In this document: positions 26,201-34,001 of the stretch, in pieces
Layout: each line of letters opens with the position of its first letter
Numbering within the stretch: position 1 is the first letter of the stretch
Origin: an uncultured Bacteroidales bacterium
GTDB taxonomy: Bacteria > Bacteroidota > Bacteroidia > Bacteroidales > Bacteroidaceae
Assembly (NCBI GenBank): GCA_902763885.1
Contig: CACWTU010000008.1
Coordinates: 1 to 64,000 of the forward strand
Reading direction: 5' to 3'
Length of the DNA: 64,000 bases
Notes under the pieces: generated by a model
What the model saw: only the letters and a program-made list of their open reading frames with translations
What the model was told of the DNA's origin: nothing
Database searches by the model: none
Translations under genes and position numbers: made by a program

Positions 26201-26620
26201 TCCGCCCATTGCCTGGCCGCTGAATCCTCCGCGTGGTGCCTGTACCAGGTGGTTCTCCTTGCCGGACTGGTCATAGAGGATTGTTATCCAGCAGTAGGTA
26301 TCCTTGCAGAAGCGGTCCTGTGCAGTGGCATCGGCATAACCTCCGGGATCGCCGGCCGATGGCTGAACCACGCCTATGTCAAGTGTCTTGCCGTCGCTCT
26401 GGCGCATTACCTGATAGAGCGGGCCGTTGTAGGATTTGTAGAGAGCGCGGGTGGTTGAATGCGCTGCAACGCAGGGCGCACCACCTTTGGCGTAAACGTC
26501 GCAAGGCCCGTCGGGGCGCTGCGGGATGCGGCTGTCACCTGCCGCTACGGCTACGGTGGCAATGAGTGCCGGGGCTAAGGCTACTCCGGCCAACAAAAGG
26601 ACAATAGATGATTTTTTCAT
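23258..26620 (-). CDS. Secreted multidomain GH54 alpha-L-arabinofuranosidase with lamin-tail and repeat domains
   Basis: 1120 residues. A signal peptide of about 27 residues leads into a GH54 (AbfB) catalytic domain, about 36-365. Cysteines 40/50, 105/110 and the vicinal 200/201 match the three disulfides of Aspergillus AbfB. Glu245 (DQENNL) and Asp327 (GGDNSNG) match its nucleophile and acid/base. An additional pair, C251/C261, may form a fourth bridge. Then come a NEW3-like beta domain (about 385-480), a lamin-tail domain (INEFRIADGSG onwards, about 490-570), and at least four copies of a 'KGDTNIKV...GF.VGQ...IG' module separated by Gln/Gly/Phe-rich linkers. Likely releases arabinose from arabinoxylan or arabinan. 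Flanked by GH43 (12 bases) and VKOR (5 bases). Confidence 0.88.
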   Translation of the reverse strand: MKKSSIVLLLAGVALAPALIATVAVAAGDSRIPQRPDGPCDVYAKGGAPCVAAHSTTRALYKSYNGPLYQVMRQSDGKTLDIGVVQPSAGDPGGYADATAQDRFCKDTYCWITILYDQSGKENHLVQAPRGGFSGQAMGGFNNVPMADWAPVTLMGHKVYGVFITAGMGLRWNDAHGTAVDDQAEGQYWVINGQHYNTGCCFDYGNAETDSRDDGDGTMETTYYGNQPSWYHGQAPGPWIMTDQENNLVGCVNPDPNDKYCADLPSISWRFVTATADGEPHHWRSMGGDAQGGDLQIMYDGGRIQNPRSSYDPMRKQGAILLGNGGDNSNGSSGTFYEGAMTAPGTFPTIETNQAVQANVVAAGYDVQMLQISASGKVDKPNLLQTFAPKTTQNVTVVFKNTSKQTIDDLELSLSTPKGWKAVVAGSKAKVSKIGYQVQPGQTVAVEFSVTSSKKLFNGDLGAKASWNNGSSQWTAAQKVRNVEPVKINEFRIADGSGNQTNSFIELYNAGEKAVNLSGWTLTHHAVNLPYFSSINIPKGTKLAPKSFYLMGISNSGLSVDAAKGDNIIYVRNVTGIEAGHSITIGTGNEAEKRTVKNVIQPQAQQQQQQPQGFGGFRGAGPAGAPTTLWQPLPEGPVITIPAGSNNIPVTSTAGFQVGQKMAIGYGSTYPAVSNSLEKYEVVTVTEVGKPGTQAWLAVDAKKGDTNIKVTSTQNITAGDKIRLDIDSEGHGIEWVTVKSVGTQSSRGSNNGPLGPNDNPGTGLELEAPLKFNHSANMPFAVNGTGITFEPATKFDHSSNEPVLPLIYAIELDQPLSKKHAINSVVQDVMVTNAGFYGNVTPDLLFGGPTLDASRGNMTLRNGKGLIVDAMNYGGLVDPWLAEGYHADSGAGAEGAYAPVPQSGRGRGGFGAFGAAPAATTAAGPDLSTGRYPDGFDTDDNKLDFHTGQAQTIAAPAKAGQTNIKVASIQGFSIGQTMYVGSGSSLEKVKIATIGTAGATTISADAKKGDKTVAVAASQGFQVGQIINIGNESYTIESIQAVPRRGFGFGGFGGFGGRGGQQQPVEPDKITLTTGLNAAVASGEYLTGTGITLGAPLTKDHGAGDAFTASVATPGKPNIR

Positions 26621-26632
26621 AAGATTATTGGG

Positions 26633-28132
26633 TTAGTAAGTTATTACGGGCGGGATTGCAACGCGGGCGGGCTCGGTGCGGCCGGGAAGGCCGAATGCGG
26701 TGAACTCTATCACTCCAAGCTGGGTGCCGGGCCATTCTGTAACGGTCAGTCGGACAAAACGGGCCTCTACCGGCTTGAACTCCTCAAAGATGGTGTTGCG
26801 CTGCTCCATGTTGGAGGTCTTGTCAAGGACAGTGGTGTAGGTATCACCGTCAAGCGATACATCTACCTTATATTTATAGACTGTTCCGGAACTGCCGCCA
26901 CCGCCGAATCCTCGGCGGCCGCCGGCGTTGAACATTATGCGTACTGCATCCACGTCAAAGAGCTGGACCTCGTCAAAGCGGGTGGCGGGTGAGAGTTCTA
27001 TCGTTATTGAGGGCTCGGGGTCCTGCGGATCGGGCTCCCAGACGGTGCCGCTGGAGTTATCCACAGCGTATGATGCGTATCGGCCCGGCTGCTGTGACGA
27101 GAACTTGGAGAGCGCGTTCATTGCGTTCATCTTGTTGATGGTTACGGGCAGCGATGCTCGGGCGCTCTTTACTCCGGGTGCGGGCTGGGGGGTATCGGTA
27201 ATCTGGACCGACCATCGGCCCTTTTTGTCCACATCGATGCGGTCCATGCCTATGCGGCGGCCTCCGGGCGGGTTGGAGAGTACAATGGTGTAGAACTGCC
27301 ACAGACCGCCATCGGGACCTTCCACAACGCTTCCGTGGGCGGTGCCGGTTACAAGTCCTTCGGTCTTGCGCAGGAGCGGGTTGTTATCGGCATAAGTGTA
27401 GGGACCCAGCGGGTGCTTGGCGGTGTAGTAGCCCTCGGCGTAGGTTTTCCACTGGGTGCCCGATGCCGAGTACTGCATGTAATAGGTGCCTTTGTATTTG
27501 AAGAGCCAGGGGCCTTCTATCCATGCCACACCGGTATATTCGTTCATCTCGCCGTAACGCTCCCACTCGTGTTTGGGGTTGAAACTGAACAGGTGGGTGG
27601 GCTTATCGGCAAAACGGTTCAGGTGGTCAGGGTCAAGAGGCACTCCGAATATGCCGCTTATACCGCGGCCTGAGTAGAAGAGGTAGGGCTTGTCATCGTC
27701 TATGAAAATGTGCATATCGAACGGTTCGTTCCAGCCGCCCTCCACATCGGGCGTGTTCTCCCATTCGCCCAGGACGGAGTAGGGGCCCAGCGGGTTGTCG
27801 GCCACATAGAGCGGGCAGTCGTTGCCGGACATGTAGTATTTGCCGCGGTACTTGACCACATCAGGGGCCACGGGCACTCGCTGCACGGGTGTGAATTCCC
27901 AGTCCAGCATGTTGTCGCTGTGCCACGCTCCGCCTCCGGTGCAGAACATGTAGTATCGGCCGTCATCGTCACGGAACACCGATACGTCGCCCGATGCGTT
28001 GCCGCCCGGACCTATCACCATAGGCAGCGGATTGCAGTACCTGCGGCCATCGGCCACGTCATTATTCACGCTTTGCTGTGCTCCTGTGCAGGATACCAGC
28101 ATGATGGTCAGTAATATTAGGCTATTTCTCAT
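26633..28132 (-). CDS. GH43 glycosidase with C-terminal F5/8-type domain, lipoprotein
   Basis: About 499 residues, starting at the ATG that gives a lipoprotein signal (MRNSLILLTIMLVSC, lipobox LVSC); the frame upstream lies in a palindrome. The five-bladed GH43 propeller shows the catalytic base Asp in GDVSVFRD, a central Asp in EPFDMHIF, and the acid Glu in AWIEGPW. The last 150 residues resemble an F5/8 type C (discoidin) sugar-binding domain, interrupted by an insert rich in Gly/Arg/Phe (RRGFGGGG). Expected activity: beta-xylosidase or arabinofuranosidase, exposed at the cell surface. First hemicellulase gene of the operon. Confidence 0.88.
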   Translation of the reverse strand: MRNSLILLTIMLVSCTGAQQSVNNDVADGRRYCNPLPMVIGPGGNASGDVSVFRDDDGRYYMFCTGGGAWHSDNMLDWEFTPVQRVPVAPDVVKYRGKYYMSGNDCPLYVADNPLGPYSVLGEWENTPDVEGGWNEPFDMHIFIDDDKPYLFYSGRGISGIFGVPLDPDHLNRFADKPTHLFSFNPKHEWERYGEMNEYTGVAWIEGPWLFKYKGTYYMQYSASGTQWKTYAEGYYTAKHPLGPYTYADNNPLLRKTEGLVTGTAHGSVVEGPDGGLWQFYTIVLSNPPGGRRIGMDRIDVDKKGRWSVQITDTPQPAPGVKSARASLPVTINKMNAMNALSKFSSQQPGRYASYAVDNSSGTVWEPDPQDPEPSITIELSPATRFDEVQLFDVDAVRIMFNAGGRRGFGGGGSSGTVYKYKVDVSLDGDTYTTVLDKTSNMEQRNTIFEEFKPVEARFVRLTVTEWPGTQLGVIEFTAFGLPGRTEPARVAIPPVITY

Positions 28133-28157
28133 GCTGCGAATATATGAAAAATGATGC

Positions 28158-28240
28158 AAAGTGACGCAAAGGGGTATTTCTTTCAGTCGCTTCGCTTGGT
28201 GAAAGCGTCCCTTCGGGCCGAGCGCGTTTTGCGTCACTTT
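28158..28240. repeat. Palindromic element overlapping the ABC-F stop codon
   Basis: Perfect 13-bp arms AAAGTGACGCAAA (28158-28170) and the complement (28228-28240) around a 57-base interior. On the minus strand the TGA in the right arm is the stop of the ABC-F gene. The arm continues into CAAAGGGG, the core shared with elements at 32029, 37340, 54467 and 55915. Confidence 0.7.
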
Positions 28241-30021
28241 TCGCTCAGCTCGAGCCAGCGCATGGTGATGGTGTCGGTGCGGTCCAGGATTTGGCCGATG
28301 CGGGCGGATTTCTGCTGGAGCTGGTCGTAGGGCAGGGTGCCGCTGTTCAGTTCCTGCTCCAGGCTGGCTTTTTCTTCTTCCAATTGCTGGAGTTCCTGCT
28401 CAATCTGCTCCATCTCGCGTTTCTCCTTGAAGGTGAGTTTTACGGGCCGATTGGCGGTTGCTGCGGGTTGCTGCGCCGTAGTGGCTGGCTTGCTCTTGGC
28501 GGCTGCGGCGGCTTTCTCCTCATCCTCCTTGAGCACCTTGTACTCCATGTAGTCGCTGTACGATGAGGGGAAGTTGGTAACCTCGCCGTCACCCTCAAAC
28601 ACCAGCAGATGATGGGCAATCTTGTCCATGAAGTAGCGGTCATGCGATACCACTATCACGCAGCCCTTGAACTGTGCAATGTACTCCTCAAGCACCTGCA
28701 GGGTCATTATGTCCAGATCATTGGTGGGCTCGTCCAGAATCAGGAAATTGGGGCTCTGCATCAGGATGGTGCAGAGATACAGGCGTCGGCGCTCGCCTCC
28801 GCTCAGCTTGCTCACATAGCTGTACTGCGTCTTGGGCGTAAAGAGGAATTTCTGCAGGAACTGCCCGGCCGACATGCGGCGCCCGTCATCCAAAACTATG
28901 TGATCGGCAATGGCGGTCACCACGTCAATCACTTTGGCATCCTCGGGGAATTTGAGCCCCTCCTGCGAATAGTATCCTATCTTGAGTGTGGTACCGCGTT
29001 CAATTACACCACTGTCAGGTTGCTCAATGCCCAAAAGAAGCTTGAGGAACGTGGATTTGCCCACACCGTTCTCACCTATTATACCCAGTTTTTCGTAGCG
29101 GGTAAAGATGTAGCTGAAATCCTTGAGTATTATCTTGTCATCGAACGCCTTGCTAAGGTGCTCAATATCAAATATCTTTTTACCTATGTACGATGCCTTG
29201 ACGTCTAAGGCCACGCTCTGCTCGTCGCGCCGATGCTGCAGGCGCTCCTCCAGCTGATGGAACGACTCCTTGCGGTAACGTGCCTTGCCTCCGCGGGCGC
29301 AGGGCATGCGGCGCATCCAATCCAGTTCACGACGGTAGAGATTCAGGTCACTCTCGCGCTGCGATGACTCGGCATCCAGTCGCTCCTGGCGCTTTTCCAG
29401 ATAGTAGCTGTAATTGCCCTGATAGGAGTAGGCGCGGAAATCATCAATCTCTATGATTCGGTTGCACACGCGGTCCAGCAGGTATCGGTCATGGGTGACC
29501 ATGAACAGGGTCAGGCGACTGGCTGTCAGGTAGTCCTCGAGCCACTCGGTCACCTCTACGTCCAGGTGGTTGGTGGGCTCGTCCAGTATCAGGAAATCGG
29601 GCTCCTGCATGAGCGCCTGTGCCAATGCCACACGCTTGGCCTGGCCTCCGGAGAGCTGGTCAAAGGGTTTGTCAAAATCTGGTACGCCCAGTTTGGTGAG
29701 CAGCTGGCGGGCACGCAGCAGTTTCTCGTCATCGGACTCCGGGCAGCAGGCGGTCAACACGTTTGCGCCCTTGGGGAATACGGGGGTCTGCACCAGATAG
29801 GCGGTGCGGATGTCACGGCGGAATGTGATGGTGCCGCTGCGGTAATCGGCCTTACCGGCAATCACGTCCAGCAGGGTGCTCTTGCCCTGGCCGTTGCGTG
29901 CTATCAGGCCCACCTTCTCGCCCTGGTTGATGTTTAGTGAGAGGCCGTCAAATATAACGCGGTCGCCGAATGACTTGCTTAGTCCGTCTATCTGCAGAAA
30001 ACTCTCCATTTCGGTCAGCAA
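28234..30021 (-). CDS. ABC-F family ATPase (Uup/YdiF type)
   Basis: A 595-residue duplicated ATPase with no membrane helices. Walker A motifs are GLIARNGQGKST and GIIGENGVGKST, signatures LSGGQAKR and LSGGERRR, each followed by LILDEPTNHLD or LILDEPTNDLD, with the ABC-F linker between. The C-terminal coiled coil (EKREMEQIEQELQQLEEEKASLEQEL) is of Uup type. ABC-F proteins act on ribosomes or on branched DNA in the case of Uup. The ATG of MESFLQ at 30009 is an alternative start. Its last codon and stop lie in a palindromic repeat. Confidence 0.88.
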   Translation of the reverse strand: MLTEMESFLQIDGLSKSFGDRVIFDGLSLNINQGEKVGLIARNGQGKSTLLDVIAGKADYRSGTITFRRDIRTAYLVQTPVFPKGANVLTACCPESDDEKLLRARQLLTKLGVPDFDKPFDQLSGGQAKRVALAQALMQEPDFLILDEPTNHLDVEVTEWLEDYLTASRLTLFMVTHDRYLLDRVCNRIIEIDDFRAYSYQGNYSYYLEKRQERLDAESSQRESDLNLYRRELDWMRRMPCARGGKARYRKESFHQLEERLQHRRDEQSVALDVKASYIGKKIFDIEHLSKAFDDKIILKDFSYIFTRYEKLGIIGENGVGKSTFLKLLLGIEQPDSGVIERGTTLKIGYYSQEGLKFPEDAKVIDVVTAIADHIVLDDGRRMSAGQFLQKFLFTPKTQYSYVSKLSGGERRRLYLCTILMQSPNFLILDEPTNDLDIMTLQVLEEYIAQFKGCVIVVSHDRYFMDKIAHHLLVFEGDGEVTNFPSSYSDYMEYKVLKEDEEKAAAAAKSKPATTAQQPAATANRPVKLTFKEKREMEQIEQELQQLEEEKASLEQELNSGTLPYDQLQQKSARIGQILDRTDTITMRWLELSEK

Positions 30022-30074
30022 AGATAACTAAAAAGAGTATATTTGCGTACTGAACTTACTAACCAGCATTCATT

Positions 30075-31190
30075 ATGAGAATATCCGGTATCACCTTTAT
30101 TCTTGCCATTTTGGTCTCTGTGCCTGTATCCGCTGTTCAGAGTACTCCGGCATCGGACAGTCGCATCACATACGTGGGCCGTACCCTGGCGGCTGACGGC
30201 GACGTGAGTTTTGACTGGAGTTCCACTTATGCAAAGATTTCGTTCCAGGGCGATTATCTGGCCGTACGTGCATCGGACACGGGTAAGGACTATTTCAATG
30301 TGTGGATAGACCGTGATATGAGCGCCGAGGCCGATAAGGTGCTTTGTATCAACAGTTCCGATACTCTGCTTACTATTGTCAGCAGCGCCGATTTCAAGAA
30401 AGGAAAGAAACCGGCCGGCCATACGGTGATAATCCAGAAACGTACCGAGGCCGATCAGGGCCGCACCACTTTCCATGAATTCCAGACCGATAAGGGATTG
30501 CTGCAGGCGGCGCCGGTCAAGGAGCGTCTGATTGAGTTTGTGGGCGACTCCTATACCTGCGGATACGGCATTGAGAACAGTATATCGCGCAACCGGTATA
30601 CTCCGGAGACTCAGAACACTTCCAAGACTTACTGTGCTCTGCTTGCCCGGTATTTCGATGCCGATTTCATCACTGTCTCGCATTCGGGAATGGGAATTTG
30701 CCGCAACTATGATGACAGGGACAAGAATGCCCGCTGGTATATGCCGGACCGATACGGATGCACTTTTGACAATGCCCGCCAGCCCAAGTGGGAGCCGGGT
30801 GATCAGAAACCTGACATCACCATGATTTATCTTGGGCAGAACGATTTCTCTACCGAGCGCCAGCCCATGCGTGATCCGTTTAAGCGCAACTACAAGCGTC
30901 TGATCAAGGCCATCAAGGATTATTACGGAGAGGATCATCCCATCCTGTGCGTATCGACCAAGGTTGACAAACTGCTGTTTGACTTTGTGCGCGAGTGCGT
31001 TGAGGAGTGCGGTTACCGTAACGTCTATTACGACGGGATGTTCCAGACCGTGCATCTGGACAATGACCAGGAACTGGGCGCCGACTGGCATCCCAACTGG
31101 AAGGCTCACATCAAGCTGGCATACGCCCTGATTCCCTATTTCTCTACTATAACCGGCTGGGAGATACAGCCTTCAAAACCAATAGAATAA
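30075..31190 (+). CDS. CE2-type SGNH carbohydrate esterase (acetyl-xylan esterase-like)
   Basis: A 371-residue exported protein (signal peptide about 1-20). An N-terminal jelly-roll (about 30-145) precedes an SGNH hydrolase domain: Ser159 in GDSYTCGYG, Gly in SHSGMG, Asn in GQNDF, and the Asp-His pair in GADWHPN near the end. This two-domain layout is that of carbohydrate esterase family 2, which removes acetyl groups from xylan or mannan. It faces the GH43/GH54 operon divergently across the ABC-F gene, in keeping with debranching of acetylated arabinoxylan. The next gene starts one base later. Confidence 0.85.
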   Translation: MRISGITFILAILVSVPVSAVQSTPASDSRITYVGRTLAADGDVSFDWSSTYAKISFQGDYLAVRASDTGKDYFNVWIDRDMSAEADKVLCINSSDTLLTIVSSADFKKGKKPAGHTVIIQKRTEADQGRTTFHEFQTDKGLLQAAPVKERLIEFVGDSYTCGYGIENSISRNRYTPETQNTSKTYCALLARYFDADFITVSHSGMGICRNYDDRDKNARWYMPDRYGCTFDNARQPKWEPGDQKPDITMIYLGQNDFSTERQPMRDPFKRNYKRLIKAIKDYYGEDHPILCVSTKVDKLLFDFVRECVEECGYRNVYYDGMFQTVHLDNDQELGADWHPNWKAHIKLAYALIPYFSTITGWEIQPSKPIE

Positions 31191-31191
31191 T

Positions 31192-32031
31192 ATGAAAAAG
31201 ATTATTCTTGCAGCAATCCTGTTCTGTTTTGTTCCCGGGCTGATGATGGCTCAGGGTAGTGATGTCAACAGCCGTGACCTTCGCGGCAAGGTGGTTTATG
31301 AGGACGATGAGGTGGTGTTCCGCCAGCTGGACGAGCATACCTGGATAGGAAACGGACACCGTACTTATAACGAGTCTCTTTATCTTGTTGAGGGTAATGA
31401 CCGTGCGGTGCTGATTGATGCCGGCACCCGTGTTCCGGGGCTGGACAAGATTGTGGCCGGTATCACATCTAAGCCGGTTACGATGATACTGACCCACGGA
31501 CACGGTGACCACGTAGGCGGAGTAGGACCGTTCCCTGAGGTATGGATAGGTCCGGCCGATGAGCAGATGCTGCGTAACAGCCAGCGCCGGTACCAGGGCC
31601 AGATCAAGCACCTGACCGATGGCGAGACCATCGATCTGGGCGGACGCAAACTGGAGGTAATGTTCACTCCCGGTCACACATCGGGCAGCGTGACATTCTT
31701 TGACAAGGCAAACCATTACGGATTCAGCGGCGATGCTTTCGGATCTACCAACCTGCTGGTGTTCACGTATTTATCGAACGTGAAGGCATCGGCCGCAAAG
31801 GTTGAGAAATACATGAAGGACAACGATATCCGTTTCCTCTATCCCGGACACTACAGCGGCGACAATCTGGAGAGCCCCAAGCGTGTTACCGATATCAAGA
31901 ACCTGTGCGATGACCTGCTCACGGGCAAGCGCCAGGGCGTAAAGAGCGACGGTAACAATGGCGGCAACGATATGATGGCCGAGGGCGATGGGTTCCGCCT
32001 CACCTACAGCAGCCAGAACGGACTGAAGTGA
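31192..32031 (+). CDS. Secreted metallo-beta-lactamase-fold hydrolase
   Basis: A 279-residue protein with a signal peptide (to about residue 21) and the zinc motif THGHGDHVGG at 101-110, a second His in FTPGHTSGSV, Asp in GFSGDAFGS and the final His in LYPGHYSGDN. This is a generic MBL-fold periplasmic hydrolase; substrate unknown, not clearly an antibiotic lactamase. It forms an operon with the CE2 esterase. The final residues NGLK are followed by a TGA that is also the outermost triplet of a perfect 31-bp palindrome. Confidence 0.85.
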   Translation: MKKIILAAILFCFVPGLMMAQGSDVNSRDLRGKVVYEDDEVVFRQLDEHTWIGNGHRTYNESLYLVEGNDRAVLIDAGTRVPGLDKIVAGITSKPVTMILTHGHGDHVGGVGPFPEVWIGPADEQMLRNSQRRYQGQIKHLTDGETIDLGGRKLEVMFTPGHTSGSVTFFDKANHYGFSGDAFGSTNLLVFTYLSNVKASAAKVEKYMKDNDIRFLYPGHYSGDNLESPKRVTDIKNLCDDLLTGKRQGVKSDGNNGGNDMMAEGDGFRLTYSSQNGLK

Positions 32032-32101
32032 CGCAAAGGGGTCGTTTAAGAATGCGTCGCTTTTCAAAAACGACGCATTCTTAAACGACCCCTTTGCGTC
32101 A
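32029..32101. repeat. Perfect 31-bp-arm palindrome beginning with a stop codon
   Basis: Arms at 32029-32059 and 32071-32101 are perfectly complementary around an 11-base loop (CTTTTCAAAAA). The outermost triplet is TGA on both strands; on the plus strand it is the stop of the MBL-fold gene. The sequence starts TGACGCAAAGGGGTCG. The stem would terminate transcription in either direction. Confidence 0.9.
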
Positions 32102-32122
32102 ATTGTTAAAATTCGCTAAACG

Positions 32123-32154
32123 CTTGGCGGGTTAAAAATCAGTGCTTACATTTG
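32123..32154 (+). promoter_or_regulatory. Promoter of the SPFH operon
   Basis: CTTG ending at 32126, a 20-base spacer and TACATTTG at 32147-32154 match the Bacteroidota -33/-7 consensus. It lies 22 bases past the palindrome and 46 bases ahead of the ATG. Confidence 0.75.
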
Positions 32155-32199
32155 CGATATCAAAATGATATCAAAATAACATTAAAACAATAATTGATT

Positions 32200-33129
32200 A
32201 TGGAAACAAAAGAGTTTGAATTCAGAGGTTTTAGGATGAGCGGATTCCTTGGTCTGCTTTTGGTGCTTGCTATTATCGGTATTATGGTGCTGGCAGGAAG
32301 TAATTATGTTCCGTATTTGAGCATTTTTATGCCCGTATTTGCTATAATGCTGGCCTTGTCAGTTATAGGATTCGTACAGCTTGAGCCCAACGAGGCCCGT
32401 GCCATGGTGTTCTTTGGAAAATATAAAGGTACGTTCCGTCAGAACGGTTTCTGGTGGGTGAATCCCTTCCTTACCAAGAAAAAAATCTCATTGCGTGCCC
32501 GTAACCTCAATGCCGAGGCAATAAAGGTAAATGACAAGAGCGGTAACCCCATTATGATAGGTCTTGTGATGGTTTGGAAGATCAAGGATGTCTATAAGGC
32601 CCTGTTTGAGATAGACTCTCAGACTATGGGACAGTCGCTTGGCGGTAAGGTATCTCTCAACGCTACCATGAGGGCTTTTGAGAATTTTGTTGCAGTACAG
32701 TCTGATGCAGCCCTGCGTCAGGTGGCAGGCCGATACAATTATGATGAGAACGGTGGCGCAGACAGTGCGGTGACTCTACGTTCCGGAGCCGATGAGATTA
32801 ATGAGATGCTCAAGCAGACCCTGAACGAGCGCCTGGCAATAGCCGGAATCGAGGCTGTCGAGGCCCGCATCAACTATCTGGCTTATGCCCCCGAGATTGC
32901 AGCCGTAATGTTGCGCCGCCAGCAGGCCGATGCCATCATCGCCGCCCGCGAGAAGATAGTGGAGGGTGCAGTATCGATGGTAAAGATGGCTCTTGACAAC
33001 CTTAAGAAAGACGGTGTTGTAGAACTTGACGAGGAGCGCAAGGCCGCTATGGTAAGCAACCTGCTGGTGGTTCTGTGCGGAGATGAGCCAGCTGCACCCG
33101 TAGTGAACACAGGTACACTTTACAATTAA
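32200..33129 (+). CDS. SPFH/band-7 domain protein
   Basis: About 309 residues. Two hydrophobic segments near the N-terminus (about 12-50) are followed by an SPFH domain (EPNEARAMVFFGKYKGTFRQNGFWWVNPF onward in pieces) and an alpha-helical region with ALRQVAG and NERLAIAGIEAVEARINYLAYAPEIAAVMLRRQQ, the classic stomatin/prohibitin part. SPFH proteins scaffold membrane microdomains and protease complexes. The Arc-like gene and a membrane protein follow at short spacing, a grouping I have seen described in Bacteroidota and Actinobacteria but whose role is unclear. Confidence 0.88.
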   Translation: METKEFEFRGFRMSGFLGLLLVLAIIGIMVLAGSNYVPYLSIFMPVFAIMLALSVIGFVQLEPNEARAMVFFGKYKGTFRQNGFWWVNPFLTKKKISLRARNLNAEAIKVNDKSGNPIMIGLVMVWKIKDVYKALFEIDSQTMGQSLGGKVSLNATMRAFENFVAVQSDAALRQVAGRYNYDENGGADSAVTLRSGADEINEMLKQTLNERLAIAGIEAVEARINYLAYAPEIAAVMLRRQQADAIIAAREKIVEGAVSMVKMALDNLKKDGVVELDEERKAAMVSNLLVVLCGDEPAAPVVNTGTLYN

Positions 33130-33141
33130 TAGGACTTACAG

Positions 33142-33306
33142 ATGGCTAAAGACGCTGATTCAAAAAGCTTTCTGCTGAGAGTGGACTCTGCTACGATGGA
33201 GGCCCTGGAACAATGGGCCGCCAGCGAGTTCCGCAGCGTGAACGGCCAGCTGCAATGGATCATAGCCGATGCGTTGCGTCGCGCCGGCCGCAAACCAAAA
33301 CAGTGA
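33142..33306 (+). CDS. Small Arc-like ribbon-helix-helix protein
   Basis: A 54-residue gene, easily missed. The sequence SFLLRVDSATMEALEQWA is a beta strand plus helix like Arc/MetJ ribbon-helix-helix proteins, followed by EFRSVNGQLQWIIADALRRAG. The 'RSVNGQ' turn is typical of Arc-type proteins found next to SPFH genes. It starts 12 bases after the SPFH stop and ends two bases before the next ATG. Likely a DNA-binding regulator, perhaps of its own operon, or a protein-protein adaptor. Confidence 0.8.
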   Translation: MAKDADSKSFLLRVDSATMEALEQWAASEFRSVNGQLQWIIADALRRAGRKPKQ

Positions 33307-33308
33307 AT

Positions 33309-33860
33309 ATGGGACAGATTAGAGTTTTACACGAACACTATGACCGCAGGCCGTGGGTCGGCATCGTGGCGGGAGTACTGGTAATAATACCAATAATAAG
33401 TCAATTGATAGACGACGGCTTTTCAGTGACATCGGTAATCATATGTGCCCTGACTGCTGTTCCTTTGCTGCTTATTCTGATTCTGGACGTGATCCGTAGA
33501 AAGAGACCGTCGCTCGTGGTTTATAATGACCGCATTGAGGTGATGATACCCTCAGTCTCCCCAAAAACGGATGAGATAATGTATTCCGATATAAGGAACC
33601 TTGCCATGGAATCAGGCCAGCTGCTGATATGGCGGGATGACCAGTCTTCTCCTATGTATTGCAACCTCGGCGCAAATGTCCGGAATGCCCAGGAGACCTA
33701 TGATATACTAAGGTCTGCTTATGACAAGTACAATCATGAGCACAATATCAAGCCCGTTCCTGTTGAGAATCTCCCCAAAAGGAATAAGGGCGTGATGATT
33801 GCGATAATGATTCTGGTCATGACCGCGACTATGATGGCATTGTTCCTGTTGCGCCGGTAA
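33309..33860 (+). CDS. Membrane protein with PH-like middle domain
   Basis: About 183 residues, starting at the ATG two bases after the Arc-like stop (the frame extends further upstream inside that gene). Two hydrophobic helices (about 17-60) precede a soluble beta-rich stretch (SLVVYNDRIEVMIPS, IMYSDIRNLAMESGQLLIW) resembling bacterial PH domains. The protein ends in one more helix (GVMIAIMILVMTATMMALFLL). It completes a three-gene unit with SPFH and Arc-like proteins. Function unknown. Confidence 0.7.
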   Translation: MGQIRVLHEHYDRRPWVGIVAGVLVIIPIISQLIDDGFSVTSVIICALTAVPLLLILILDVIRRKRPSLVVYNDRIEVMIPSVSPKTDEIMYSDIRNLAMESGQLLIWRDDQSSPMYCNLGANVRNAQETYDILRSAYDKYNHEHNIKPVPVENLPKRNKGVMIAIMILVMTATMMALFLLRR

Positions 33861-34001
33861 CCGACAGGATTAGAGGTAGCGGACTGTCTCGGCCAGCGGT
33901 TTGCATAATTCAAGAAAGTCTGTCAAAACAATATCGGATTGATAATACTCTTACGGGCAAAAACTCAATAGGATTTGAAAAAGCATTAACTTCGCGCTGC
34001 T

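Noticed and set aside
28133-28237. 35-codon N-terminal extension of GH43
   Set aside because: It lies in the palindrome; the lipoprotein signal starts at 28132.
30015-31109. Long minus-strand frame of 364 codons
   Set aside because: Antisense to the CE2 esterase, whose SGNH motifs prove the plus strand; no recognisable protein features.
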